Positions 15,927 to 24,532 of a stretch of DNA of 64,000 nucleotides are shown piece by piece. Every line of letters begins with the position of its first letter. Position 1 is the stretch's first letter. The stretch covers positions 1,860,001 through 1,924,000 of the forward strand of contig NZ_VIVR01000001.1 in NCBI RefSeq assembly GCF_007828955.1, in the 5' to 3' direction. Both the position numbers and the translations under genes were made by a program. Below the pieces are notes generated by a model. It was not told where the DNA came from. It searched no databases and saw only the letters and a list, made by a program, of their open reading frames with translations. The DNA comes from Kitasatospora atroaurantiaca. GTDB taxonomy: Bacteria > Actinomycetota > Actinomycetes > Streptomycetales > Streptomycetaceae.

Positions 15927-16409
15927 ATGCCCTTCCAGGATTCCCTGTCCGAGGCGTCCGGCCTTCACCACTACCGTTTCCGCAGTGCCTGGCATCTGTC
16001 CGCGCCTGCAGAACGCGTGTACGAGGCACTGGCGGACCTGCGCTCGTACCCCACGTGGTGGCCCCAGATCCGTGAGGTACAGCTGAGCGACGACCACACC
16101 GCAGTGATGACGATCCGCTCGCTACTGCCCTACGAACTGACCGTCGTGGCCCACGAAACCCGAAATGACCCAGTCGATGGAGCCCTGGAAGCCCGCCTCG
16201 AGGGCGATCTTGCGGGTATCACCCGCTGGACCGTCACCAGTCACGGCGACGGCACGGTGACAGCCCAATTCGTCGAGCACGTCGAAACCCGTACGCCCCT
16301 GCTCCGCCGACTCGCCATCCCCGCCAAGCCCGCGTTCCGTCTCAACCATGCCCTGGCGATGCGCCACGGCTGCAAGGGGCTGCGCCACCACCTCGCCCTT
16401 TACCGGTGA
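15927..16409 (+). CDS. SRPBCC (polyketide cyclase/START-like) family protein
   Basis: 160 residues. The N-terminal FRSAWHLSAPAERVYEALAD and YPTWWPQIREV are the standard first strand and helix of the SRPBCC hydrophobic-pocket fold, and the C-terminal helix is rich in Arg/His. The ATG at 15927 starts at the fold boundary. It likely binds a small hydrophobic ligand; a specific role cannot be given. It stands alone, divergent from the DUF4097 operon. Confidence 0.88.
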   Translation: MPFQDSLSEASGLHHYRFRSAWHLSAPAERVYEALADLRSYPTWWPQIREVQLSDDHTAVMTIRSLLPYELTVVAHETRNDPVDGALEARLEGDLAGITRWTVTSHGDGTVTAQFVEHVETRTPLLRRLAIPAKPAFRLNHALAMRHGCKGLRHHLALYR

Positions 16410-16524
16410 GCGGGGGCACCGGGGTCGGTACGTCGCAGGGGATCACCTACGGTCACCAGCCGGCTGGACCCCACCGAGAACCGACGACAGTTGAATCCGA
16501 GCCAGATCAAGCCCCGTCACGGGT

Positions 16525-17745
16525 TCACGGCTGCACGACCACCGGCAGGGTCTGGTACCCGCGCAGCACGAGCCTGTCCCGCCGGACGGGCTCGCCGCCC
16601 GGGGCCAGCGCGGGGAAGCGGGCCAGCAGGGCGGGCATCGCGACATTGGACTCCAGCCGGGCGAGCTGTGCGCCCAGGCAGTAGTGCGGGCCGCCGCCGA
16701 AGCTCAGCGGCTGGCTGTCCCGGCGGGAGGGGTCGAAGCGTTCGGGGTGCTCGTAGCGGACCGGGTCGCGGTTGGCCGCGCCGATCAGCAGGAAGGCGCC
16801 GGTGCCGTAGGGGGCCTCGACCTCGCCGATGCGCAGTCCGTCGGTGAGCGAGATGCGGGAGGTGAGCTGGACGGGTGAGTCGAAGCGCAGCACCTCCTCG
16901 GTGAAGCCGGCCGGGGTGAGGGTGCCGCCGCGCAGGCCGGCCAGCGCCTCGGGGTGGTCGAAGAGCAGGGCGAGGCCGTTGCCGAGCAGGTTGGTGGTGG
17001 TCTCGAAGCCGGCCACCAGCAGCAGTACGAGGTTGGCCAGCAGTTCCGGCTCGGAGAGGCGGGCCTCGTCCGTGGCGGCGACCTGGACGAGGGCGCTGAC
17101 CAGGTCGTCCTGGGGGTGGGCACGGCGCTGGGCGGCGAGCTCGGCGAAGTAGCTGCTGAGCTCGTCGGCGGCTTCGTCCGCGGCGACCAGCTCGGAGTCG
17201 TCGGCGATGATCTCCAGCGCGGCGGTCAGGTCGGAGGCGAGCGAGCGGAAGCGGTAGCGGTCGGCCTCGGGCACGCCGAGCAGCTCGCAGATCACGCCGA
17301 CGGGCAGCCGGAAGGCGAAGGAGTCCATGAAGTCGACCGGCGAGCCGTCCGCGCCCTGCTCGGCCATCTCGTCGAGCAGGCGGTGCACGGCGGCGACGAC
17401 GGCCGGCTCCAGCGCGGCGACCCGGCGGGCCGTGAAGACGGAGGCGATCAGCGAGCGCATCCGGGCGTGGTGCGGGGCGTTGCTCTCCAGGATCGAGCGA
17501 CTGAGCATCAACTTCGAGGAGTGGTCGGCGAACCCGGGCTCCCAGCGCTCGCGCAGGTCGGAGTCGGCGACCACGAAGGCGGCGTTGCGGAGCGCCTGGT
17601 TCACCTCCCGGTGGCCGACGGCCATGATCATGTCCTCCCCGCAGCGTGAGACGGGGCCGAGCCCGCGGGCGAGCTCGTAGAGCGGGTAGGGGTCGTTCCG
17701 CCCGTCCTCCGTCATCAGCTGCTCGACAATCGCCGCGCCGTCCAT
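16525..17745 (-). CDS. Cytochrome P450
   Basis: 406 residues, the normal bacterial class I length, from ATG 17745. The heme loop FGGGPHYCLGAQLARLE holds the axial Cys, the I-helix motif is VAGFETTTNLLG, and the K-helix ExxR is EEVLR. The N-terminal region reads GRNDPYPLYELARGLGP, as in many actinomycete P450s. All core residues are present, so it should bind heme. No ferredoxin gene is adjacent, so electrons come from elsewhere. Substrate is unknown. It is a single-gene unit divergent from the ArsC/Spx-like gene. Confidence 0.95.
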   Translation of the reverse strand: MDGAAIVEQLMTEDGRNDPYPLYELARGLGPVSRCGEDMIMAVGHREVNQALRNAAFVVADSDLRERWEPGFADHSSKLMLSRSILESNAPHHARMRSLIASVFTARRVAALEPAVVAAVHRLLDEMAEQGADGSPVDFMDSFAFRLPVGVICELLGVPEADRYRFRSLASDLTAALEIIADDSELVAADEAADELSSYFAELAAQRRAHPQDDLVSALVQVAATDEARLSEPELLANLVLLLVAGFETTTNLLGNGLALLFDHPEALAGLRGGTLTPAGFTEEVLRFDSPVQLTSRISLTDGLRIGEVEAPYGTGAFLLIGAANRDPVRYEHPERFDPSRRDSQPLSFGGGPHYCLGAQLARLESNVAMPALLARFPALAPGGEPVRRDRLVLRGYQTLPVVVQP

Positions 17746-17887
17746 GACCACTCCCCTCGACTCGGTTACTGACCGGTCAACCTCCGGGGCCCACCCCCGA
17801 GTTCCCGTACGGGAAGACCTTCGGCCCTTCTGCGTACGCCCGCAGTTCGCGTACGCCGCCCGGGCAGGCCATGCGTACCCTGACCGC

Positions 17888-18247
17888 ATGGAGATCTGGA
17901 TCAACCCGCGCTGCGGGAAGTGCCGCAGCGCCCTCAGCGAGCTCGACGCCGTCGGGGCCGAGTACACCGTTCGCCGTTACCTGGAGGACCCGCCGACCGC
18001 CGACGAGATCGAGCAGGTGCTGAAGCGCCTCTCGCTGGAGCCCTGGGACATCGCCCGGGTGGACGAGCAGGTCGCCAAGGACCTCGGGCTCAAGAAGTGG
18101 ACGCGGCAGCCCGCCGACCGGGCACGCTGGATCGCCGCGCTGGCCGAGCACCCGATCCTGATCCAGCGCCCGATCATCACGGCGGACGACGGGCACGCGG
18201 TCGTGGCGCGGACACCGGAGGCGCTGCGCTCCGTCCTGCCGGGCTGA
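17888..18247 (+). CDS. ArsC/Spx-family thioredoxin-fold protein
   Basis: 119 residues, the usual family length. It begins with the strand MEIWINPRCGKCRSALSEL, giving a CGKC redox/arsenate-binding pair, and has the later RPIITADDG segment with the conserved Arg-Pro. Members reduce arsenate with glutathione or glutaredoxin, or act as Spx-like regulators; which applies here is not clear from sequence. It is of a different fold family from the arsC relic at 9537. It is separate from any ars operon. Confidence 0.9.
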   Translation: MEIWINPRCGKCRSALSELDAVGAEYTVRRYLEDPPTADEIEQVLKRLSLEPWDIARVDEQVAKDLGLKKWTRQPADRARWIAALAEHPILIQRPIITADDGHAVVARTPEALRSVLPG

Positions 18248-18267
18248 AGCAGCCCGCTGCGCCGCCG

Positions 18268-18738
18268 TCAGCTGCGGGTGACGGACCTCTCGGGTTCGCC
18301 CGGACGCCAGGAGCGGATCAGCAGGTGATCTCCCTCCACGGTGGTCAGCACCACCTCGGCGAGCTCCAGCCGGAAGGCGTGGAACGGGCCGGGCGGCGGC
18401 TGCGGGAGGTCCGACAGGTACGCGGAGAGCTCGACCTCGTCGGTGATCTCGGCGGCGGTGCCGGAGATCTTGGCATCGCCGCCCGCCATGGTCTCGTCGC
18501 CCGGATTGCTGTGCAGCGCGAAGCGCCCGTCCCGCCGCAGATCGAGGGCCTTGACCGCGCCGTACATCGACCCGATGGTCAGATCGGCGCCGACGAACTG
18601 CACCTCCGTGCCGCTCACCCTGGGCGCGCCGCTCTTGCGCAGGGTGGCCAGCACATGGTGCCGGTTGGCCTCGAAACGGGCCCGCACTGCGGGGGCCAGG
18701 TCGGGGGCCTCGTGCTCGAAGTCCTGCCAGGTAGCCAT
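18268..18738 (-). CDS. Pyridoxamine 5'-phosphate oxidase-like flavoprotein (PPOX class)
   Basis: 156 residues with the split beta-barrel of the PPOX/F420-dependent superfamily: VLATLRKSGAPRVSGTEV, then DLTIGSMYGAVKALDLRRDG, RFALHSNP and a final barrel strand. It probably binds FMN or F420 and reduces or oxidises a small molecule. It converges with the ArsC/Spx-like gene 20 bp away and is divergent from the DUF1697 gene. Confidence 0.87.
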   Translation of the reverse strand: MATWQDFEHEAPDLAPAVRARFEANRHHVLATLRKSGAPRVSGTEVQFVGADLTIGSMYGAVKALDLRRDGRFALHSNPGDETMAGGDAKISGTAAEITDEVELSAYLSDLPQPPPGPFHAFRLELAEVVLTTVEGDHLLIRSWRPGEPERSVTRS

Positions 18739-18806
18739 GGCGCCAGTGTCGCAGCGGGCACCGACAATCCTGGGCGGCCCGGCGGTCGGTACGCCAGACT
18801 GGCCCG

Positions 18807-19358
18807 ATGGCAGAGACCACCTACATCGCCTTCCTGCGTGCGATCAACGTCGGCGGGCGCACCGTGAAGATGGAGCAGTTGCGAGCGCTCTTCGCCGAGC
18901 TGGGGCTGGGGAACGTCCGCTCGTACATCCAGAGCGGCAACGTCTTCTTCACCGCCGACCCGACCGACCGAGCCGCTCTGACCCGTCGGATCGAGAAGCA
19001 CCTGGAGGCGGCCCTCGGCTACCCGGTGCCCGTCATGCTGCGCACGGTGGAGGAGGTCGAGGAGATCGTCGAGGCCGACCCGTTCGCGGACGTCGAGGTG
19101 ACGCCCGAGGTCCGCCTCTGCCTGGTCTTCCTCTCCGAGCCGCTGCCGGACGACTACCAGTTCCCGGTCCACTCCCCCAAGGGCGACTGGGACATCCTCG
19201 GGGCGACCCCGGGCGCCGCCTTCGTGGTGATGCACCTCCAGAACGGCCGGCTCGGATCCAACCCGGCCACCGCCTTCCCCAAGTCCTACGGCGGCCAGGG
19301 AACGTCCCGCTTCTTCCACACCACCGTGAAGATCCTCGCGGCGGCGAAGAAGGGCTGA
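18807..19358 (+). CDS. DUF1697 family protein
   Basis: 183 residues. TTYIAFLRAINVGGRTVKME at the N-terminus and VRSYIQSGNVFFTAD are the defining DUF1697 motifs, and the FPKSYGG segment near the C-terminus also fits. The function of the family is unknown. The ATG has a good position after the divergent PPOX gene. A strong hairpin follows. Confidence 0.92.
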   Translation: MAETTYIAFLRAINVGGRTVKMEQLRALFAELGLGNVRSYIQSGNVFFTADPTDRAALTRRIEKHLEAALGYPVPVMLRTVEEVEEIVEADPFADVEVTPEVRLCLVFLSEPLPDDYQFPVHSPKGDWDILGATPGAAFVVMHLQNGRLGSNPATAFPKSYGGQGTSRFFHTTVKILAAAKKG

Positions 19359-19400
19359 TGCCGAGGGAGGTGTCCACGGAGTCGGCTCCGGTACTCGCTG

Positions 19401-19446
19401 CGCGACAGGGGCCCGGTGCCCGGCCGGGCACCGGGCGCCTGTCGCG
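19401..19446. terminator. Bidirectional terminator hairpin
   Basis: A 23-base arm starting CGCGACAGGGGCCCGG pairs nearly perfectly with the following 23 bases. It sits between the convergent stops of the DUF1697 gene (19358) and the SIMPL gene (19452), so it probably ends both transcripts. Confidence 0.75.
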
Positions 19447-19451
19447 GGTTG

Positions 19452-20108
19452 TCAACCGCTGATGAGCGAGAACCCGAGGACCACGCCCGCCGTGACACTG
19501 ATCTTGCCCGGGGCCAGGTCGCCCTCGCCGCCGGACCCACCGCCCCGGGCGTGCCCGCGGTAGGAGTTCTGCAGCTGATCGGAGTCCACGTCCTTGATGT
19601 GGATGACGGGGCCGAGCCGGACACCGGCGGCCTCTGCGTAGAGCGCCGCCTTCTCGCGTGCAGCGGCCACGGCCGCCGTACGTGCCTGGGCTCGCAATTC
19701 CTTCTTCGTACTCACATCGAACTCGACGCCGTCGACCTGGTTCGCGCCGGCCTCGACGACGTCCACCAGTACGGTCTCCAGGATGTCGAGCTCACGCAGC
19801 TCGATCACGAACGACGCGGTGCACTCATAGCCGAGGAACTTGCGCTCACCGCCATAGCTCCACGAGGATTCCAGGTTCAGTCGTGAAGTCGACACGGCGG
19901 TGTCAGGGATCCCATGACCGCGCACGACCTCCCGGATCTGGTTGACGGCGCCTCGGGTGACCTCGAACGCCTCGCCCGGCTTCTGCCTCGTCTGCTTGAT
20001 CGCCACACGAAGTCGGGCCACGTCCGGTGCGGCATCCACGCTTGCCGCGCCGAACACCGAGACACCCCATGGGGCGTCTATGTACTGAGTGCCATTCATG
20101 TCGCTCAT
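19452..20108 (-). CDS. SIMPL (DUF541) domain protein
   Basis: 218 residues. The opening GVSVFGAASVDAAPDVARLR and the internal EYTC-like YECTASFVIELRELD follow the SIMPL/DUF541 layout, ending with VTAGVVLGFSL. Other family members are periplasmic or bind signalling partners; here no signal peptide is evident. A Gly/Arg-rich insertion (HARGGGSGGEGD) lies near residue 190. Single-gene unit. Confidence 0.9.
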   Translation of the reverse strand: MSDMNGTQYIDAPWGVSVFGAASVDAAPDVARLRVAIKQTRQKPGEAFEVTRGAVNQIREVVRGHGIPDTAVSTSRLNLESSWSYGGERKFLGYECTASFVIELRELDILETVLVDVVEAGANQVDGVEFDVSTKKELRAQARTAAVAAAREKAALYAEAAGVRLGPVIHIKDVDSDQLQNSYRGHARGGGSGGEGDLAPGKISVTAGVVLGFSLISG

Positions 20109-20313
20109 CCAATCAGGTTGATCACCGGCGAGGTGCGGAACGAGCCGGCACCGAACCGCGTTGCACCCTATGTGAACGCCGCTTCAGGGATGGCGGCGGT
20201 TCAGGGATTTATCGATGCAAGTCACGCCTGTACGTCAACGGCGCGAAGGGCGAGGGCTTCCGGGGTACGTACCGGTGGCACGGCGTGTCGGCGGTGGGTG
20301 GGATGATCAGCCC

Positions 20314-20889
20314 ATGACTGAGAGCGTGCTCGACCTCGACCCCGATCTGCTGCGCGATGCCGAGGAGCGGGCACGGGAGTTGATCCGCTGTGGGTTCCTG
20401 GAGCGGGACGAGCTGGCCGAGGCGCTGGTGGACTCGTTCGACGACGAGGGGCTGGACTTCGGACACGCCGACGAGATAGTCACTCCGCTGTGGGAGGCAC
20501 GGCTCGCGGAGCAGGAGAGCTGGCCCAAGGTCACCGATGTGGACCGGTTGGCCGACGCCTTCGACGCCCTGGAGGCGCAGGGCATCGTCGCGGAGATGGA
20601 CTTCACCTGCTGCAGCCGCTGCGGTTTCGCCGAGATCGGCGCCGAGGCGGACGAGGACTCGCGCGGCTTCGTCTTCTTTCACGAGCAGGACACCGAGCGG
20701 GCGGCGGCCGGCCATGGTCTGATGCTCCGTTACGGCGCCTTCCAGGGCTCCGGCGAGGAGACCGAGGAGATCGCCCAGGAGGTGCTGGCGGCGCTGGCCG
20801 AGGCCGGGCTGCGTACCGAGTGGAACGGCTCGACGGACGAGGCGATCGCGGTCACCCCGCTGAACTGGCAGAACCGCCTCCCCGAGTGA
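20314..20889 (+). CDS. DUF6891-like protein
   Basis: 191 residues, acidic, soluble. The segment DFTCCSRCGFAEIGAEAD with paired cysteines, followed by RGFVFFHEQDTERAA and LMLRYGAFQG, is the core of the DUF6891 family. The cysteines could bind metal. Function unknown. The start ATG follows a 200-bp upstream gap with nothing recognisable. Confidence 0.85.
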   Translation: MTESVLDLDPDLLRDAEERARELIRCGFLERDELAEALVDSFDDEGLDFGHADEIVTPLWEARLAEQESWPKVTDVDRLADAFDALEAQGIVAEMDFTCCSRCGFAEIGAEADEDSRGFVFFHEQDTERAAAGHGLMLRYGAFQGSGEETEEIAQEVLAALAEAGLRTEWNGSTDEAIAVTPLNWQNRLPE

Positions 20890-20972
20890 ACCGGTAGCCC
20901 CTCCCGGCCGGTTCCTCGTCACGGTCCAGCTCACGAGCGGATGAGCTGACCCCTGACGGGGAACGCCGGCCA

Positions 20973-21611
20973 TCAGCCACGCGTCGCCTCGATGCCCGCC
21001 ACCACGATGGCCAGGCCGCGTTCGAAGCGCCGCTCGTAGTCGGAGAAGAGCCCGGCCCCCGCATCGGCCGCCAGCGGGTGGTCCGGGCCGATGCGTTCGG
21101 CCCGCTCGGCCGTGTCGTACCCGTCGGCGTGCTCGCCCGGGAGCGGGTGGACGGCCTGCTCCTCGATCACGAAGCCGATGGTGAAGGCGTACGCGGTGAA
21201 GTAGGCCTGGACGGCGTCCGCCGGTGTGAAGCCGGCCCGGACGAAGGAGCGCAGCTGGGCGTCGAGACGCTCGGCGTGGACGGTCTCGGTGAGGCGCGTG
21301 CCGCTGAAGACCTTGGCGCCGTCGCGATAGCTGAGCAGGGTGCGGCGCAGGACCCGGCAGGTGGTGGTGGCCCACTCCTGCCAGGGCGCGTCGGCGGCGG
21401 GCGGCTCGTCGGCGGCCAGCATACGGCGGAGCATCTCGGTGGCCAGCTCGTCGAGCAGGGCCTGCTTGTTGGCGAAGTGCCAGTACAGGGCGGGCGCCTT
21501 GCAGTCGAGCTCGGCGGCGATGCGACGCAGCGTCAGCCCGTCGAGGCCGGTCTCGTTGAGCAGCCGCAGGGCGGTGTCGACCACCTGTGTGCGGTCCAGT
21601 TTCTGTGCCAC
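20973..21611 (-). CDS. TetR-family repressor, divergent from FAD monooxygenase
   Basis: 212 residues from the GTG at 21611, supported by an AGGAGA site. The helix-turn-helix (LDRTQVVDTALRLLNETGLD then LTLRRIAAELDCKAPALYWH) is followed by a TetR_C-type ligand domain. The divergent gene and two TTAAC/GTTAA dyads between the starts give the classic local repressor layout, so it probably controls both itself and the monooxygenase in response to a small aromatic or drug ligand. Confidence 0.93.
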   Translation of the reverse strand: MAQKLDRTQVVDTALRLLNETGLDGLTLRRIAAELDCKAPALYWHFANKQALLDELATEMLRRMLAADEPPAADAPWQEWATTTCRVLRRTLLSYRDGAKVFSGTRLTETVHAERLDAQLRSFVRAGFTPADAVQAYFTAYAFTIGFVIEEQAVHPLPGEHADGYDTAERAERIGPDHPLAADAGAGLFSDYERRFERGLAIVVAGIEATRG

Positions 21612-21644
21612 GTCGGAGATTCTCCTGCGTTCGGTCCGACCCCC

Positions 21645-21702
21645 TTGACAATTTAACACCGTTAAGGCGATTCTCGGAAGGCAGCCACTTAACAGCGTTA
21701 AG
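21645..21702 (+). promoter_or_regulatory. Two TetR operator dyads and TTGACA element
   Basis: TTGACA (21645-21650) is followed by the dyad TTAAC-ACC-GTTAA (21653-21665) and then CTTAAC-AGC-GTTAAG (21688-21702). The first dyad lies between the -35 and the expected -10, and the second abuts the ribosome-binding site of the monooxygenase. The two sites share the same half-site and 3-bp centre, so one TetR protein probably binds both. Confidence 0.75.
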
Positions 21703-21712
21703 GAGAGCCTCC

Positions 21713-23176
21713 ATGCACACGGACGTCCTGATCGTCGGCGCCGGCCCGACCGGCCTCACCCTCGCCTGCGACCTCGCCCGGCGCGGCGTACGCACCCTGC
21801 TGGTCGAGAAGGCCGACCGCCTCTTCCCCGGATCGCGCGGCAAGGGGCTGCAGCCCCGCACCCAGGAGGTCTTCGACGACCTCGGGGTGATCGACGCGAT
21901 CCAGGCCTCGGGTGCCCGCTACCCGCTGATGATGACCTGGGAGGACGGCGAGCGGCGCGGCGAGTGGGACCTGATCGAGCGGCGGCCGGTCACGCCCGGC
22001 GTGCCGTGCCCGGACGTCTGGATGATCCCGCAGTGGCGGACCCAGCAGATCCTGCTCGCCCGGCTGCAGGAGCTGGGCGGCAGCATCGAGTTCGGGACGG
22101 CGCTGACCGGCCTGAGCCAGAACGCCGAACGCGTCGAGGCCGTCCTGGAGCACCCGGACGGCACCACGCGCGCCGTCACCGCCGACTACCTGGTCGCCGC
22201 CGACGGCGGGCGCAGCGCGGTACGGCGGGCGGTCGGGATCCCGATGGCCGGCGAGAGCGTCGACCCGCGCCCGGCACTGGTGGCCGACGTCCGGCTCGAC
22301 GGGCTGGACCGCGACAACTGGCACATCTGGCCGAAGGCCCCGGGCGGCGCGCTGCTGCTCTGCCCGCTGCCGGGCACCGACGACTTCCAGCTCTTCGCGC
22401 AGTTCGAGGAGGGCGAGCCGGACACCTCCCCCGACGGCGTCCGGACGGCCCTCGCGGCCCGCACCCATCTTCCGGCGAGCGCCGTGCGGGAGGTGCGCTG
22501 GGCCTCCGACTTCCGCCCACGCGCCGCGCTGGCCGAGCGCTTCCGGGCCGGGCGGGTCTTCCTGGCCGGCGATGCCGCGCACATCCACTCCCCGGCGGGC
22601 GGGCAGGGGCTGAACACCAGCGTGCAGGACGCCTACAACCTGGGATGGAAGCTCGGCCAGGTGCTCCGGCACGGTGCACCGCCACAGCTGCTGGACAGCT
22701 ACGAACAGGAGCGCATGCCGATCGCCGCGGAGGTGCTCCAGATCAGCACCCACCTGCACCGGGCGGGCCGGACCACCTCGGCCGGCGGCGGCCGGGGCGC
22801 ACAACGCGGCACCTCCACCGACCAGTTGGACGTGGGCTACCGCGGCGGCCCGCTCAGCACCGAGGTCCGCGGGAACGTACCGGAGGACGCCCTCCAGGCC
22901 GGTGACCGTGCGCCCGACGCCGAGTGCATCGCGGCCGACGGCACGTCGCAGAGGCTCTTCGACATGCTGCGCGGGCCGCACTTCACGCTGGTCGCGGCGG
23001 GCTGCGAGCCTCCGGCCGTCCCTGCGGGCCTACGGACCGCGCGGGTGGACGCGTACGGCGCGGGGCTGTTCCTGATCAGGCCGGACGGTTACGTCGGGCT
23101 GGCCACCGACGACCCGGCCGACCTGGTGGACCACCTCGCCGCGATGGGTATCCGGAGCGGTGCGCTCCGCGCGTAG
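21713..23176 (+). CDS. FAD-dependent aromatic monooxygenase
   Basis: 487 residues. The FAD Rossmann motif VGAGPTGLTLACDLARRG, the middle LVAADGGRSAVRRAVG (DG motif), and the second FAD motif FLAGDAAHIHSPAGGQGLN are all intact, as in PHBH-type group A flavin hydroxylases. The RGKGLQPRTQEVFDDLGV segment is common to polyketide hydroxylases and rifampicin monooxygenases. The last 110 residues form the usual thioredoxin-like tail. It likely inactivates or modifies an aromatic compound using NAD(P)H. Regulation by the divergent TetR protein is inferred. Confidence 0.94.
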   Translation: MHTDVLIVGAGPTGLTLACDLARRGVRTLLVEKADRLFPGSRGKGLQPRTQEVFDDLGVIDAIQASGARYPLMMTWEDGERRGEWDLIERRPVTPGVPCPDVWMIPQWRTQQILLARLQELGGSIEFGTALTGLSQNAERVEAVLEHPDGTTRAVTADYLVAADGGRSAVRRAVGIPMAGESVDPRPALVADVRLDGLDRDNWHIWPKAPGGALLLCPLPGTDDFQLFAQFEEGEPDTSPDGVRTALAARTHLPASAVREVRWASDFRPRAALAERFRAGRVFLAGDAAHIHSPAGGQGLNTSVQDAYNLGWKLGQVLRHGAPPQLLDSYEQERMPIAAEVLQISTHLHRAGRTTSAGGGRGAQRGTSTDQLDVGYRGGPLSTEVRGNVPEDALQAGDRAPDAECIAADGTSQRLFDMLRGPHFTLVAAGCEPPAVPAGLRTARVDAYGAGLFLIRPDGYVGLATDDPADLVDHLAAMGIRSGALRA

Positions 23177-23219
23177 ACCGAGGACCAGGAAAGGCTCGGG
23201 ATCGCCCGGGCCGGGAAGG

Positions 23220-23948
23220 TCAGACCTGCGTGCCCCACAGCTCGTCGGTGCAGCGCGCGTAGGTGTCGCGCCAGTGCGGCCACTGACGGGCCGTCGCGTC
23301 GTCGCAGTCCGCGAGCAGCCGGTCGACCTGCTGCTCGTCGACACCCTCCAGCAGCCAGACCAGGGCGTCGGAGGTACTGGGGCCCTCGGCGGCCCGGAGC
23401 AGGTCGAGCAGCTCGGGCAGGGTGCCGATCCGCGAGCCCGCCGGGAAGACCCCGGCCATCCGGGGCAGCAGCTGGCGCTCCTCGATCCGCAGGTGGGTCT
23501 CCAGCCGGGCGCCGAGCTCCTCGACGGCGTACGCGACCGGCCAGCTGCTCGCCGGGTCCCGGGTGGCGATCCGGACCAGGGTGGTGACCCTGGTGAAGGA
23601 GTGGTCGAGGTTGTGGTGGTCGGACTCCAGCCAGTTGAGCAGCAGCCGCAGCTCGGGTGCGAAGCGGCGCAGCAGCGGCCAGAGCCGGGTGTCCTGCTGC
23701 TCGTGGTGGCAGGTGAGCATCGCGGTGATGAAGTCCCAGTGCCGCTGCAGCGCCTCGCCGGCCGCGGTGTCCCCCGGCTGGAGCAGGCGCAGCGCGTTGG
23801 GCAGCCGGGTCAGGTCGCGGCGGAGGGCGGCGTGCACCAGCCGCAGGCCAGCGAACGGGATCGGCTCGACGGCAGGCCGTACGTCCCGCTCCACGCCCGC
23901 CTGGGCCGGAACCTTCGGGGACTCGACGGGCAGCAGGTGGCTGGGCAT
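23220..23948 (-). CDS. Hemerythrin-like (HHE domain) protein
   Basis: 242 residues from ATG 23948 with a GAAGAGAG site upstream. A four-helix HHE domain shows HAALRRDL, TCHHEQQDTRLWPLL, DHHNLDHSFT and HLRIEERQLLP, supplying His and Glu ligands for a di-iron centre. It may bind oxygen, NO or serve in iron/stress sensing. An 80-residue C-terminal extension rich in Asp and Trp is not assigned. Single-gene unit. Confidence 0.9.
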   Translation of the reverse strand: MPSHLLPVESPKVPAQAGVERDVRPAVEPIPFAGLRLVHAALRRDLTRLPNALRLLQPGDTAAGEALQRHWDFITAMLTCHHEQQDTRLWPLLRRFAPELRLLLNWLESDHHNLDHSFTRVTTLVRIATRDPASSWPVAYAVEELGARLETHLRIEERQLLPRMAGVFPAGSRIGTLPELLDLLRAAEGPSTSDALVWLLEGVDEQQVDRLLADCDDATARQWPHWRDTYARCTDELWGTQV

Positions 23949-24148
23949 CGCACTCTCTTCACGAATCGCTGAGACTGGGCCGGCTTCCGGCGCCGCAGTG
24001 GCAGCGCTCCGGCCCGGGTCTCCAGGGTGGTGACAGCCCATCAGAGTCGAATCAATGTCTGATTGACGCGCAGGTCAGCGGCCTGCGGCGGCTGCGGGCG
24101 CGGTGTATGCCTTGACCGGCATATAACCATGACGGCATACTCGGAAGG

Positions 24149-24517
24149 GTGACGTCCGTATTCGAAGTACTCGCCGAGCCGCGCCGCCGCCGGATACTCG
24201 ACCTCGTTCGCGGGGGTGAGCGCTCCGTGGGCGAGCTCGCGGCCGAGCTGGCCGCCAGCCAGCCGTCCGTGTCCAAGCACCTGCGGGTACTGCGAGAGGC
24301 CGGGCTGGTAGAGGTCCGGGTCGCCGAACAGCGCCGGCTCTACCGGCTGCGGCCCGGGCCGCTGCTCGAACTCGAGGAGTGGCTGGCTCCGTACCGCGCG
24401 ACCTGGAACGCCGGGCTGGACCGGCTCGAACGGCACCTCGACCGGATGGACGACTCGGATGCACGACCCTCGGATCCACGATCCTCGGAGGCAGGACCCT
24501 CGGAGGCAGGACCCTGA
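24149..24517 (+). CDS. ArsR-family repressor
   Basis: 122 residues from GTG. The winged helix spans about 5-85: VLAEPRRRRILDLVRGGE, then SVGELAAELAASQPSVSKHL and RVLREAGLVEVR. Metal-binding cysteines are absent, as in the self-contained ArsR proteins that precede AHSA1 genes. The C-terminal 18 residues are low-complexity and come from 15-bp tandem repeats. It lies 15 bp before the AHSA1-like gene, so the two form one operon. Confidence 0.93.
   Translation: MTSVFEVLAEPRRRRILDLVRGGERSVGELAAELAASQPSVSKHLRVLREAGLVEVRVAEQRRLYRLRPGPLLELEEWLAPYRATWNAGLDRLERHLDRMDDSDARPSDPRSSEAGPSEAGP
24462..24517 (+). repeat. 15-bp tandem repeat in the ArsR gene tail
   Basis: Three full 15-bp units and one partial (24462, 24477, 24492 and 24507) of the type CAGGACCCTCGGAGG encode the low-complexity tail ending SSEAGPSEAGP. 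The units differ by a few bases. The copy number may vary between strains. Confidence 0.8.
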
Positions 24518-24532
24518 CCACGGGAGGCCGAC

